64,000 bases of DNA from positions 62,001 through 126,000 of the forward strand of contig SUWB01000002.1 of the NCBI GenBank assembly GCA_015061745.1. The letters are read 5' to 3'. Numbering within the stretch: the stretch's first letter is position 1; every line of letters begins with the position of its first letter. Shown piece by piece: positions 15,680 through 27,205 of the stretch. Source of the stretch: Lentisphaerota bacterium (GTDB lineage Bacteria; Verrucomicrobiota; Lentisphaeria; Victivallales; Victivallaceae). The notes under the pieces were generated by a model. The model made no database searches and was not told the origin of the DNA. It saw only the letters and a list, made by a program, of their open reading frames with translations. A program made the translations under genes and the position numbers.

Positions 15680-18088
15680 TCAGTCAAGCAAATTATAGTG
15701 GGTTCTGATTTCTTCCAGATAACTGCGTAATTCGGCGGCACTGCCGGGAAGTTCCAACAGAGAATAAAGCCGGTAGATCCGTTGTGCCCTTTGTGACCCG
15801 TCGGGCAAATGAGGTGTTCCCAATATGATCCTCAACGCACTGCGTGCACTCAATGCACACCAGGACGCAACACCGGAACTGCGCCTCATTTTCTCTGAAC
15901 CGGCAGCCAGAAAAAGCAGTTCTTCATAAGCACGGAGGGCCTCTGAATTTCTGTTAGCCTGTTCCAATGCGGAACCGAGTTTATAAAAAGCCTGAGCCTG
16001 AAGGGCAGGAAATTCTGAATTTTCAGTTATTGAACGATAAATCCTGATTGCTTCCCTGATATGCTCAGGACTTCTGAGCTGCAGATGACAGTCTGCCGCT
16101 TCTCCGGCAGCAACCTGGGCAATCACGCCTCTGCCGCCCAATTCTCTGGCTCTTTCATAATATGCAAGAGCCTTTTTGTAGTTTCCGCTTTGAAAACTGC
16201 TGCTTCCCCCCAGCATAGCCGCATCGACTGCCAGAGGAGAATTTGGGTATTTATCAAGGATACGATCAACGTATTCCACTGCTTTGCTGTGATTACTGAT
16301 ACGTTCAAACACATTTGCCGACAGCAGCAGAGCCTCGGAGACACAGTCCGAAACTGCACGTTCTTTCAAAAATTCATCCAGAAGTTTAAGAGCGCGAGTA
16401 TAGTTATTTTCTTTAATATAACTGCGGCTGAGCACAATAACAGCCTGATCATATTCCGCTGTTGCGGCGAACTCTTTTTTCATACGGTCAAAGAGAGCTT
16501 CAATCTTTGCTCTGTCTGCGGCAGCAAACTGCAACTGGGCATAAAGTGCGCCCAACAAGGCCTTACGTCCGGAATTGTGTTTGGGGAAAAGCTCAAGAAA
16601 CTTTTGCAGTTCCCTGCTTGCGGCATCAAACTTTCTCTGCTGCAAAGCAAAATCAGCAGCCGCAAGCATCGCATCCGGCACGCGGGATTCGTTGGGAAAT
16701 TTCTCAATAAAACGCAAGTAGAGCTGCCGTGCCTGAAGGAAATTTTCCTGTAATTCTGCAAGCTGAGCAAGCTGCCAAGTTCCTTCTGCTGAATGTCGGG
16801 GCTCGGAAGACAATGAAAGACTCATTGCAATTTCAGCTGCTTCTGCGTAACGCTTCAACTCTCTGAGAGCTTTAAGACGGAGCAAATGAAGTTTATCAGC
16901 TTCCACTTCGGCAGAACCGGCAAGTTCCTCACCCAGTACAGCGGCAGATGAAAATTCCTTTGTCCGGACCAGAAACTCCAACAGCTGCATCTTGATTTGA
17001 GCTGCAAATTCCGGCTGATGTCCAAAACGGCGTATGGCAGAGTTATAAAGTTCCCGTGCCATACTGATATCGCCCATTTTTTCACAGGCAAAAGCAGCAT
17101 AAAGAGCCGCTTTGACACGTTCAGGAGTCTTATAATTCGGGTTATTCAGCACCTCCCGGAATATCTTGAGAGCTCCGGAAAAATCTTTTTTTCTGTTGAT
17201 GATCATTCCTTTACGCAGCGTGATCATACCTGCATCATCAGCTTTCGGGAAAAAATACAGATATTTTTCAATGCTGCGCAAAGCCCGGTCTGCATTCAGT
17301 TTTTCCTGAATGGGGATCAACTTTCTGAAACAATTGCGCCGGAAAACATCATCAACCGAAAAATCAAAAGCTGCAGCATAAAATTTTTCAGCAAGAGCAA
17401 GCTTTTCTTCCGCCTCCGCAGCAATTCCTGCAGCGGTAAAGGCATTATAAAGCATTTCATCGGGTTCAGGCGGGAACTCCTTTTTCCAAAGGGTCCAAAC
17501 CTTTTCCAATTCATCGGTGTTACCGCTTTCTCCGGCTGATACGATAAACAATTTCCGCCAGAGGAGCTGCTGTTCCGGAAATTCTCTGCGGCCGCTTTCC
17601 AACAAACTTTCAGCTTCAGAAAAAGCTTTGCTTTTAATCAAAGCCTGTATGGCCCCTGCCCTGCTCTGCAACCGGATTTCCGGAGAAGCTCCGGTTTTAT
17701 CTGCTGCGGTAAACCAGTTGTAAGCAGCAAACCAACTCTGTTTGTAAAACTCCAGGAATCCCAGGAGAAGCCGGCTTTTGAAACAATCGGGATTTTTTTC
17801 ATTTGCAGCAACAGCAAGCAAGATGACTTCAGCCCCAGCCCGGTCTCCGTTGCGGAGCTTCAAAAACGCCGACTGAAGCGTCTCATCTTGAAGAACAACT
17901 TTTTTGGGGGCTGCCAAAGCATCGTTTTTCTGCAGCTGCAATCCGCCCTTTTCGAGCAAAGCAAAGCCGTCTCCGGAAAAAATCCCCCTGAGGGGATCAA
18001 CCGGAAACAGCTTGAACTCAAACGCAGCGGCATTGGCAGTCAGCGCAGCCACGCAAAGCAGAAGTGTTTGTCTTGGCGCGCAATTCAC
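15680..18088 (-). CDS. Large periplasmic TPR-repeat protein
   Basis: 802 residues from a GTG at 18088 with GGAG 11 nt upstream; no ATG is available. A signal peptide is likely (TLLLCVAALTANAAA, about 8-22). Nearly the whole mature protein is helical TPR-like repeats (for example AIRRFGHQPEFAAQIKMQ, RIEKFPNESRVPDAM, AVEYVDRILDKYPNSP, ALAYYERARELGG). TPR proteins beside TolQ/TolR-type pairs (such as CpoB/YbgF) coordinate envelope growth; the same is plausible here but not shown. It follows recA by 16 bp. Confidence 0.85.
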   Translation of the reverse strand: MNCAPRQTLLLCVAALTANAAAFEFKLFPVDPLRGIFSGDGFALLEKGGLQLQKNDALAAPKKVVLQDETLQSAFLKLRNGDRAGAEVILLAVAANEKNPDCFKSRLLLGFLEFYKQSWFAAYNWFTAADKTGASPEIRLQSRAGAIQALIKSKAFSEAESLLESGRREFPEQQLLWRKLFIVSAGESGNTDELEKVWTLWKKEFPPEPDEMLYNAFTAAGIAAEAEEKLALAEKFYAAAFDFSVDDVFRRNCFRKLIPIQEKLNADRALRSIEKYLYFFPKADDAGMITLRKGMIINRKKDFSGALKIFREVLNNPNYKTPERVKAALYAAFACEKMGDISMARELYNSAIRRFGHQPEFAAQIKMQLLEFLVRTKEFSSAAVLGEELAGSAEVEADKLHLLRLKALRELKRYAEAAEIAMSLSLSSEPRHSAEGTWQLAQLAELQENFLQARQLYLRFIEKFPNESRVPDAMLAAADFALQQRKFDAASRELQKFLELFPKHNSGRKALLGALYAQLQFAAADRAKIEALFDRMKKEFAATAEYDQAVIVLSRSYIKENNYTRALKLLDEFLKERAVSDCVSEALLLSANVFERISNHSKAVEYVDRILDKYPNSPLAVDAAMLGGSSSFQSGNYKKALAYYERARELGGRGVIAQVAAGEAADCHLQLRSPEHIREAIRIYRSITENSEFPALQAQAFYKLGSALEQANRNSEALRAYEELLFLAAGSEKMRRSSGVASWCALSARSALRIILGTPHLPDGSQRAQRIYRLYSLLELPGSAAELRSYLEEIRTHYNLLD

Positions 18089-18104
18089 AAGAGTCTTGCT
18101 CCAC

Positions 18105-19157
18105 TTATTCGGCGGCGTCTACCTTGGCACCTGCGCCGGGATTGACCTTGATGGTTTCCATAATCCTGTCGTAAAGTTTCTGGCACAGTTCAGGATTGGA
18201 AGCCAAAAGGGCTTTAGTCTGATCCCTGCCCTGCCCCAGCTGCTCACCTTCAAAGCTGAACCAGGAACCGCGTTTTTCAAGGAATCCCAAATCGGTTGCC
18301 ACATCAAGAATAGAACCGATCTTGGAAATACCTTCGTTGTACATAATATCAAATTCAGCGACCCGGAAAGGGGGAGCCATCTTGTTTTTGACGATTTTGA
18401 CTTTAGCACGGTTGCCCAACACAGAATCGCCCATCTTGATCTGCTGAGTCTTGCGGATATCCATACGGATGGAAGCGTAAAACTTAAGAGCATTGCCTCC
18501 GGGAGTCGTTTCAGGATTGCCGTACATAACACCGATTTTTTCACGGATCTGATTGGTAAAGATCACGCAGGTATGGCCTTTGCTGGCGGCTCCGGTCAAT
18601 TTACGCAAAGCCTGAGACATAAGGCGTGCCTGCAATCCCACGTGAGAATCCCCCATCTGACCTTCAATTTCAGCCCGGGGCACCAGGGCGGCCACGGAGT
18701 CAACGACCAGCACATCAATGGTATTGCTGCGAACCAGCATATCCACGATATTGAGAGCATCTTCGCCGCAGTCGGGCTGAGAAATCAGCAGATTGTCGAT
18801 ATCCACACCGATTTTTTTGGCGTATGAAGGATCGATAGCGTGTTCCGCATCAATAATAGCACAACGTCCGCCTTTTGCCTGAGCATTGGCGATCACGTGG
18901 AGACACAGGGTTGTTTTACCGCTGGATTCGGGTCCATATATTTCAACGATTCTTCCGGCGGGCAGACCGCCGATACCGAGAGCCAGGTCAAGAGAGAGGG
19001 AACCGGTACTGAAAACCGGCACATCTGCCACGGCAGCCTCAGCTCCGAGACGCATAATGGAGCCTTTTCCGAACTCCTTTTCAATCTGACTGATAGCAAT
19101 TTGCAGTGCTTTGTCTTTGTCAATCGCCGGGATCGCCGGCATCTCCTTTTCGGCCAT
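18105..19157 (-). CDS. recA: Recombinase A
   Basis: DNA-dependent ATPase for homologous recombination and SOS signalling. 350 residues, typical. Walker A GPESSGKT at 75-82; the MAW/Walker B region [14 protein letters not shown]; the L2/[19 protein letters not shown] region with NALKFYAS after it; N-terminal polymerisation motif [28 protein letters not shown] precedes the ATG at 19157. It is 21 bp after gyrB and shares its promoter; I see no SOS box or separate recA promoter. Confidence 0.98.
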   Translation of the reverse strand: MAEKEMPAIPAIDKDKALQIAISQIEKEFGKGSIMRLGAEAAVADVPVFSTGSLSLDLALGIGGLPAGRIVEIYGPESSGKTTLCLHVIANAQAKGGRCAIIDAEHAIDPSYAKKIGVDIDNLLISQPDCGEDALNIVDMLVRSNTIDVLVVDSVAALVPRAEIEGQMGDSHVGLQARLMSQALRKLTGAASKGHTCVIFTNQIREKIGVMYGNPETTPGGNALKFYASIRMDIRKTQQIKMGDSVLGNRAKVKIVKNKMAPPFRVAEFDIMYNEGISKIGSILDVATDLGFLEKRGSWFSFEGEQLGQGRDQTKALLASNPELCQKLYDRIMETIKVNPGAGAKVDAAE

Positions 19158-19178
19158 AATAAATTCCTTTCCTTTGCG

Positions 19179-21668
<2,490 letters not shown>

Positions 21669-21691
21669 TTAACAATGGTACAATTTTTAAT

Positions 21692-21720
21692 AATATAGCA
21701 CATTTTGCCAATAAATTCAA
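21692..21720 (-). promoter_or_regulatory. gyrB operon promoter
   Basis: Minus strand: TTGAAT (21715-21720), a 17-bp spacer and TATATT (21692-21697), preceded by TGC as in several other promoters here. Confidence 0.75.
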
Positions 21721-21731
21721 GTTTTCACAAA

Positions 21732-21764
21732 GAAAAAAAGAGAACAAAGCACTCTCTTTTTTTC
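21732..21764. repeat. AT-rich inverted repeat upstream of the gyrB promoter
   Basis: A perfect 12-bp inverted repeat GAAAAAAAGAGA/TCTCTTTTTTTC (21732-21743 and 21753-21764) with a 9-nt loop, just upstream of the gyrB -35 box and downstream of the rpsI terminator. It could be a backup terminator or a curved upstream element. Confidence 0.5.
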
Positions 21765-21884
21765 AAAGTTTTTTCCATATCGTTCCAGAGTGTTCTATCA
21801 TCATCTTCAAAGGTGTTTTCAAGAGTTCAAAAAAGCTGCTGCAACAGGATTTTCGTTCTTCCCGGCACGGATTTCCGGAACAAC

Positions 21885-21915
21885 AAAAAAGCCCACCTTT
21901 CCAGGCGGGCTTTTT
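21885..21915 (-). terminator. Terminator of rplM-rpsI
   Basis: 7-bp stem GCCCGCC/GGTGGGC (21891-21910) with loop TGGAAA, followed on the minus strand by six T and on the plus strand by five T, so it may work both ways. It is about 25 bp past the rpsI stop. Confidence 0.85.
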
Positions 21916-21936
21916 GAATCCAGATTCTGAAAACGC

Positions 21937-22335
21937 TCAGCGTTTGGAGAACTGGAACCGGCGACGTGCACCGGGCTGACCGGACTTCTTACGTTCCTTG
22001 ACGCGGGCATCACGAGTCATCATACCGGCAGCTTTGAGAGCCGGACGGAGAGCCTCATCATAGGTAACAAGAGCACGGGCGATACCGTGGCGCAGAGCAC
22101 CGGCCTGACCGGCGATACCGCCGCCGTCAAGACGGGCGACGACATCGAACTTGTCGGTGGTTTCGCTGACACTGAAGACCTGTTTGACATATCCCTGGAG
22201 AGATTCAGAGGGGAAATACTCTGTCATCTCTTTACCATTGACAGTAATCTTGCCGCTTCCGGCAACGAGCCGGACACGGGCCACAGCACATTTACGACGG
22301 CCGGTGGCGATAATTTCATTGGTATTGATAGCCAT
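21937..22335 (-). CDS. rpsI: Small-subunit ribosomal protein S9
   Basis: 132 residues. Family features: N-terminal [14 protein letters not shown], middle [19 protein letters not shown] and the basic C-terminal tail ending RRRFQFSKR that reaches the P site tRNA. GGAG lies 9 nt before the ATG. It is 6 bp after rplM, the conserved bacterial pair. Confidence 0.98.
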   Translation of the reverse strand: MAINTNEIIATGRRKCAVARVRLVAGSGKITVNGKEMTEYFPSESLQGYVKQVFSVSETTDKFDVVARLDGGGIAGQAGALRHGIARALVTYDEALRPALKAAGMMTRDARVKERKKSGQPGARRRFQFSKR

Positions 22336-22341
22336 AATGGT

Positions 22342-22773
22342 TTACTCCACGGTAACTTTTTTAGGATTCTGCGCAGCGTGAGGATGCTCAGCACCGGCAT
22401 AGACTTTGAGTTTGCTGAACTGAGCCCGGCCCAAACGGCCATGAGGCATCATTCCCCAGACAGCATCACGAATGATGCGGGTGGGATCCTTCTCGAACAG
22501 TTCCTTGGCAGTGGTCTCTTTGAGACCGCTGTAGTAACCGCTGTAATCCACGTAAACCTTCTCAGTAGCTTTGCGTCCGGTGAACACTGCTTTGGAAGCG
22601 TTGATCACGATGACGCAGGCGCCAGTATCAATGTGAGGGGTATAGGTGGGTTTGTCTTTGCCGCGCAGAGCGTTGGCGATAGCCACCGCGAGACGGCCGA
22701 CCGGAGCTTCGGAGGCGTCGAACAGGATATGTTCGGGCTGGATTTCTCCGACTTTAGCCAGATAAGTTTTCAT
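22342..22773 (-). CDS. rplM: Large-subunit ribosomal protein L13
   Basis: 143 residues, the usual length. Motifs: WFVFDASEAPVGRLA-type segment ILFDASEAPVGRLAVAIANA, KPTYTPHIDTGACVIVINA and VWGMMPHGRLGRAQFSKLKV. The ribosome site before the ATG at 22773 is weak (AAGAAAC). It is the first gene of the rplM-rpsI pair and is preceded by a leader of about 220 nt with strong secondary structure. Confidence 0.98.
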   Translation of the reverse strand: MKTYLAKVGEIQPEHILFDASEAPVGRLAVAIANALRGKDKPTYTPHIDTGACVIVINASKAVFTGRKATEKVYVDYSGYYSGLKETTAKELFEKDPTRIIRDAVWGMMPHGRLGRAQFSKLKVYAGAEHPHAAQNPKKVTVE

Positions 22774-22790
22774 TGTTTCTTAACCTGTCA

Positions 22791-22976
22791 AAAATTTTTC
22801 ACCGCACATTCCGCAAGTGAAACCCCTGTTCTGAACATCCCTTGACTCTCGCACTGAATCAAAGTTGAACAGGCACTGCGGCACATCAACTGCAACTGTC
22901 CAAATTCTCCTTTATACGGATCTGTTTCTGCCTGATGATCGGGATGACAGCACAGTCCGGCACAAAGAAAAATCTT
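22791..22976 (-). ncRNA. Structured RNA before rplM: leader or 6S-like candidate
   Basis: 186 nt on the minus strand between the promoter at 22999-23027 and rplM. Nested complementarity: outer stem 22967-22976 with 22791-22800 (10 bp); middle stem CATCCC/GGGATG (22941-22946 with 22836-22841); inner stem CAGGCA/TGCCTG (22929-22934 with 22870-22875); plus a 7-bp hairpin TTGATTC/GAGTCAA (22856-22862 with 22842-22848) on the 3' side of the central bubble. Size and a bubble with a 3'-side hairpin recall 6S RNA; position recalls an L13 autoregulatory leader. No clear terminator separates it from rplM. Confidence 0.4.
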
Positions 22977-22998
22977 CCAAGTCACAATCAATTCATAT

Positions 22999-23027
22999 AA
23001 TATACTTCTTCTTTTGTTATTTTGCAA
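22999..23027 (-). promoter_or_regulatory. rplM promoter
   Basis: Minus strand: TTGCAA (23022-23027), a 17-bp spacer and TATATT (22999-23004). It sits just past the stop codon of the transporter gene and predicts a start near 22992, about 219 nt before rplM. Confidence 0.7.
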
Positions 23028-23964
23028 GTGTTTTTTCTTCTGTTTTTTCTTTTTTTCCTGCCATCTTGCCAGCCAGAGCTGAATCAATCACCATTTGCAG
23101 GAAATAAAATACCATACAGGGAATTACAGCATTTCCGGAAGCCCCCAGAATGGACAAAGTCGCAAGAGCAATGGTCAATGTTTTGGAAGCTCCTGTAAAA
23201 AGCATAGCTTTCCGCTCAGGCACTCCTGTTTTGAAAAGGACTCCGCTGTACCACATAGCTCCCATCAGCACCAGATGCAGCACCAGACTTCCCAGTGCCG
23301 CCGCCAGAAGCGTCGCCGCAGGAAATTTCAGCATATCGGCACTTGCTGCGGAAAAAAATCCCCACACCAGCAATATCACGCACAAACTGGGGATATGTCC
23401 GCCCCAGGCAGGAAGTTTCTTTTTGGTCACAAGACGCAGCACCACACCTGCCACAGCAGGCAGAATCACAAGCAGGGCCAGATCTGTGAGCATTTTCAGA
23501 GGCTTGACGACGATTTCCGTCCCCTCCGGCATCAGCAAAGGCAGAATAAGGGGCAGAATAAAAACCCCGATAAAACTGTAAGCGATCGTCACCGTCATCG
23601 CAAGAAGCGTATTTCCTCCGGCAGTTCCCGTCATCACCACGCCGCTTGAAAGAGTGGGCGGCATAGCTGCGATCACCATCAATCCGGCTGCACTGAGAGG
23701 ATCAAGTCCCAAACCTTTCCCAATCCCCCACCCCATAAAGGGAGCGGCCACAAGCGTGATCAAAGCTCCTGCTATAAAGAGCATCAAAAAGTTCCGGTCG
23801 AACTTCAGCTCAGCAGTTGTCTGCCATCCGCAGACCAGAAAAATGGCGATGATAAGATAATTATTCAACTTGAGATTCTTGAAAAATATCCCCGGCTCAG
23901 GCAGCAGAAAAGCCAAAGCCACAGCCACAAGGATTCCAACGGGAAGAAATAATTTTTTGAACAT
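23017..23964 (-). CDS. Bile-acid/sodium symporter-like (SBF-like) transporter
   Basis: 315 residues, with about nine to ten hydrophobic segments over nearly the full length. Family-type motif between helices: MPPTLSSGVVMTGTAGGN, and a later FTGASKTLTIALAT in the symmetric position of the second repeat. Inner-membrane secondary transporter; the substrate cannot be told (family members move bile acids, pantoate or other organic anions). The C-terminus is a lysine-rich tail. The ATG lies 9 bp after the SNF2 stop; GGAG is 13 nt upstream, so expression probably follows the SNF2 gene. Confidence 0.85.
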   Translation of the reverse strand: MFKKLFLPVGILVAVALAFLLPEPGIFFKNLKLNNYLIIAIFLVCGWQTTAELKFDRNFLMLFIAGALITLVAAPFMGWGIGKGLGLDPLSAAGLMVIAAMPPTLSSGVVMTGTAGGNTLLAMTVTIAYSFIGVFILPLILPLLMPEGTEIVVKPLKMLTDLALLVILPAVAGVVLRLVTKKKLPAWGGHIPSLCVILLVWGFFSAASADMLKFPAATLLAAALGSLVLHLVLMGAMWYSGVLFKTGVPERKAMLFTGASKTLTIALATLSILGASGNAVIPCMVFYFLQMVIDSALAGKMAGKKEKTEEKTLAK

Positions 23965-23973
23965 AATTTAAGG

Positions 23974-26900
23974 TTACTCCTCTGTTAAAAGCGAGCGTAA
24001 TTCCGCCGCCGTAAGTTTATCAGGCACACTGTCTGTGATTAAGGCTTCAAAGACAGCTTTTTTGCGCTCCTGAAGTGCGATGATCTTTTCTTCTATGGAA
24101 TTCCGCACCACAAGTTTGCACACGTTTACAGCCCGTGTCTGTCCGATACGGTGCGTCCGGTCAGCAGCCTGAAGTTCGGCTGCCGGGTTCCACCAGGGGT
24201 CATAAATGATGACTGTATCGGCAGAGACCAAATTGAGTCCGGTACCGCCTGCTTTCAAACTCAGCAGAAAGAGGGGAATTTCCGGAGAATTGTTAAAGTT
24301 GTCAACGTGGAGCTGCCGGTCGGTTGTACTTCCGTCCAGATATTCAAAAGGGATACCGTTTTCGGCCAGATTCTTTTTCAGTATGGCAAGCAAAGATGTA
24401 AACTGACTGAATCCCAGCAGCTTGTGTCCGCTGTCAACATTCTGCTGCACAAGTTCCATAAAAAGGTCGCTTTTGACCGACGGCACCCCTGCTCCCCGGT
24501 TGTCGGGCAGCAGTTCAGGGTGGCAGCACACCTGCCGCAGCCGCAGAAGGATACTGAAAACAGCGGCACTGCCTCCGGCATCTGTATCTTTGATTTTTGC
24601 CAATTCTTTGCGGCCTTCGGCCAGGATTTCGTCGTAAAGTTTTCTTTGTGCAGGTGAAAAATCACAGAAAATAAGATGTTCCGAACGTTCAGGCAGATCT
24701 TTTGCCACATCGCTTTTGGTTCGCCGCAGAATAAAAGGATCTATCCGCATACGCAAATCCTGCTGCAGTTCTTCGCTGAACGCAATATCGGCATAACGGC
24801 GTTTGAAATCAGGCAGCCGCCCAAGCATTCCAGGCTGCAGAAAATCAAAGAGACTCCACAAATCAGCAGAACAGTTTTCAAGCGGCGTACCGGACAAAAC
24901 GATCCGGCTGTCCGCACGCAGAAGTTTACAGCTTTTGGCATTGGAGGAACCGGGATTTTTGATATGCTGAGCTTCATCAAGGATCAAAAACGAAAATTTA
25001 CACCGTTTAATAAGTTCAACATCAAGTCTGGCAATGGCGTAAGAAACGATGATCACATTGTAATCCCGGTAATTTTCCCAGAAAGCACGATTCTTGGAAA
25101 CACCGGGTGTTCCCACCTTGAACCCGGGAACAAAACGGGCACTTTCCCGTTCCCAGTTGGTAACAAGAGAAGCGGGACATACGATCAGTGAGGGCTGAGA
25201 ATTTTTATCCATCCGCGAGGAAAGAAGTGCCAGAAGCTGAACTGTTTTTCCCAGCCCCATTTCATCTGCCAGCAGACAGTTGAAGCCGCGATCAGTCAGG
25301 TAACGCATAAACTCCACCCCCTGCTCCTGATAGGGACGCAGCGTCCCTGAAAATTCAAATCCGGGCCCGGTGAGAGGAGATTTGCAGCAGAGAGGTCCTG
25401 CTGCAATTTCAGAAGGCACGCACTCCGGCAGCTCGCGGCAAAGTTCCCGGTAATACGCAGCATTGACAAAGGGCAGTTCAAAACTCATACTTTCCCCGTC
25501 CATACTGCTGAAAAGCACATCAGCAGCACGCAGAAGAACAGAAATTTTTTCACTCAGTTCAATTATTCTGCCGTCGGCCATCTGCAAAAAACGCTGATGC
25601 TTCAGGGCAGCTTCCCGACATTCATCCCATTCAAGGACGTCCCCTTGAGCACTCACTTTCAGCTGAAGCAGAAAGGAATTTTCCCGTTTTTCCAGAAGCC
25701 GGCCTTCCGCAGCAGCCGGCACAACAAAGTTGCCGTTGACTCCCTGAAGCAGCCCGGGACCGAGGACGGGAGCATCTTTTTCAGAAAGCAGCTGGGGTAA
25801 GAAGGAGGTAAAAAAAGTACCGATATGTTCCAATGAACTTAACTGCCAAGCCCCTGCCCTGCCGGAAAATCCGAACATCGCAAAGCGGTCAAGAATAGCA
25901 AGTTCCCTTTCCCTGTTCCTGCGGAAACTCCCGTGCACGACTTCCGTTTCAGGGACGCAGAGTACCCCTTTTCCTGATTCAGAACGATACAAAAATCCCA
26001 GATCAAGCAGCAATCCCTTTTCCGGATCAAGGACTCCGTCAATAAACAATCCGGGTGTCAGTACCGGCAGTTCCGATGCTTTGACTTTCAGCACGGGAAA
26101 TGGAAATTCATTCTTGTACTTCTCAATATTTTCAGTTGTTTCCTCTCTTGCCGGAGATGCGAAAAAGCTCCTGAGCGGTCCGATTTCACATTTGGCAGGC
26201 ACAAAGAAATACTCTCCTTCCACGCCGACCCAGCACCCGGTACGGCCGGCAATGATCTTGGCGTTGCGTACCGGAACAACAGCTCCGGGCAAACGGATCC
26301 CGGGGAAACATTTATTTCCGTTTACAAGCAAAACAGGTTCTCCCGTTTCGCGGCGGACGATCACCGGGCGGTTATCCCGCACAAAGCGGTCAAATCCCAC
26401 CAGACTGTGCAGCAGTTCGGCAGCCATTTCAGCAGGCAGCAGCACATTGGAGTTTTCCGCTTCGCCATTCAGAGCAAGAAAATGGATCAGCTGTTTATCC
26501 TGAGGAGAAAAGTTTTCCCAACGGACAGTGGCAGAAAGGAATTTTTCAAAATACAGCTGCCGCAAATTGGTCAAATTCCCCAGATACTCCCTGCCGTTGC
26601 AGCGAATCTTGCATTTGAACACAGTATTTTCCCATTTGGTGGGAACGTGGGGCGGCAGATGCAGACAGTCGATAAAGAGTTCGGCAGAGTTTCCCCTGCC
26701 TGCGATATTAATCAAAGAGGGCAAGGGAGCACGCCTGAGTCCGCTGTGATATTGGGTTTCAGGGTCAGAAATTTCGGGACGGTGAAAGCGGCCTGAATAC
26801 ATCATCAGAGCAACGCCGTGAGAACAGCAGTTGAAATTCTGTAAATCCCGGCACTTGGAACATTCAGAAACAGCCTTTTCCCCCGGTTCCACCCGGCAGT

Positions 26901-27057
26901 GGACCCGTCCGGAATCTTCTTTGAAGACACCGTGGATATGCCCGGCCTCATCGTGCCAGGCTCCGCAGAGCAAATTCTGCTTGAGCAGCTGCTTGGCACC
27001 TTTCAATCCATCTGCGCCGCACAATGCTTCCAAACGCTCTTCAAAGTTGCTTTTCAT
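23974..27057 (-). CDS. SNF2-family helicase with an N-terminal SWIM-like finger
   Basis: 1027 residues. The N-terminal part holds a SWIM-type zinc motif (CSKC, then CCSH near residue 80). The C-terminal SNF2 ATPase: LLADEMGLGKTVQL (motif I), LILDEAQHIKNP (II), LSGTPLENC (III), RRTKSDV, GTGLNLVSADTVI (V) and DRTHRIGQTRAV (VI). It is similar in layout to bacterial RapA/HepA-like translocases that remodel protein-DNA or polymerase-DNA complexes; no nuclease or methylase partner is nearby, so a defence role is not suggested. GGAGG lies 8 nt before the ATG. Own promoter at 27084-27112. Confidence 0.92.
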   Translation of the reverse strand: MKSNFEERLEALCGADGLKGAKQLLKQNLLCGAWHDEAGHIHGVFKEDSGRVHCRVEPGEKAVSECSKCRDLQNFNCCSHGVALMMYSGRFHRPEISDPETQYHSGLRRAPLPSLINIAGRGNSAELFIDCLHLPPHVPTKWENTVFKCKIRCNGREYLGNLTNLRQLYFEKFLSATVRWENFSPQDKQLIHFLALNGEAENSNVLLPAEMAAELLHSLVGFDRFVRDNRPVIVRRETGEPVLLVNGNKCFPGIRLPGAVVPVRNAKIIAGRTGCWVGVEGEYFFVPAKCEIGPLRSFFASPAREETTENIEKYKNEFPFPVLKVKASELPVLTPGLFIDGVLDPEKGLLLDLGFLYRSESGKGVLCVPETEVVHGSFRRNRERELAILDRFAMFGFSGRAGAWQLSSLEHIGTFFTSFLPQLLSEKDAPVLGPGLLQGVNGNFVVPAAAEGRLLEKRENSFLLQLKVSAQGDVLEWDECREAALKHQRFLQMADGRIIELSEKISVLLRAADVLFSSMDGESMSFELPFVNAAYYRELCRELPECVPSEIAAGPLCCKSPLTGPGFEFSGTLRPYQEQGVEFMRYLTDRGFNCLLADEMGLGKTVQLLALLSSRMDKNSQPSLIVCPASLVTNWERESARFVPGFKVGTPGVSKNRAFWENYRDYNVIIVSYAIARLDVELIKRCKFSFLILDEAQHIKNPGSSNAKSCKLLRADSRIVLSGTPLENCSADLWSLFDFLQPGMLGRLPDFKRRYADIAFSEELQQDLRMRIDPFILRRTKSDVAKDLPERSEHLIFCDFSPAQRKLYDEILAEGRKELAKIKDTDAGGSAAVFSILLRLRQVCCHPELLPDNRGAGVPSVKSDLFMELVQQNVDSGHKLLGFSQFTSLLAILKKNLAENGIPFEYLDGSTTDRQLHVDNFNNSPEIPLFLLSLKAGGTGLNLVSADTVIIYDPWWNPAAELQAADRTHRIGQTRAVNVCKLVVRNSIEEKIIALQERKKAVFEALITDSVPDKLTAAELRSLLTEE

Positions 27058-27083
27058 TAATGTTCCTCCGTGTGTAATTTATT

Positions 27084-27112
27084 AATATAGCACATTCTCT
27101 GAGTTTTTTCAC
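27084..27112 (-). promoter_or_regulatory. Promoter of the SNF2 gene
   Basis: Minus strand: GTGAAA (27107-27112), a 17-bp spacer and TATATT (27084-27089), preceded by TGC. Confidence 0.6.
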
Positions 27113-27153
27113 CCCCGTAACAGGAAATAAAATGGATTTTTTATGCAAAAAAC

Positions 27154-27182
27154 TTGACAAATGACTTTTTTTGAAGTAAATT
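27154..27182 (+). promoter_or_regulatory. Promoter of the glycosyltransferase gene
   Basis: TTGACA (27154-27159), a 17-bp spacer and TAAATT (27177-27182). The start near 27189 leaves a short leader with GAAAGG before the ATG at 27206. Confidence 0.7.
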
Positions 27183-27205
27183 ATCTCCGACAGAAAGGTT
27201 TTTAT

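Noticed and set aside
22788-23087. Open frame of 99 codons upstream of rplM
   Set aside because: It begins inside the transporter gene, has no start with a ribosome site, and covers the structured RNA.
23974-27057. SNF2 helicase as part of a phage-defence system
   Set aside because: Neighbours are a transporter and a glycosyltransferase; no nuclease, methylase, or DISARM/RM-type partner is present.
27161-27205. Upstream ATG for the glycosyltransferase
   Set aside because: It lies in the spacer of a strong promoter, before the transcription start.
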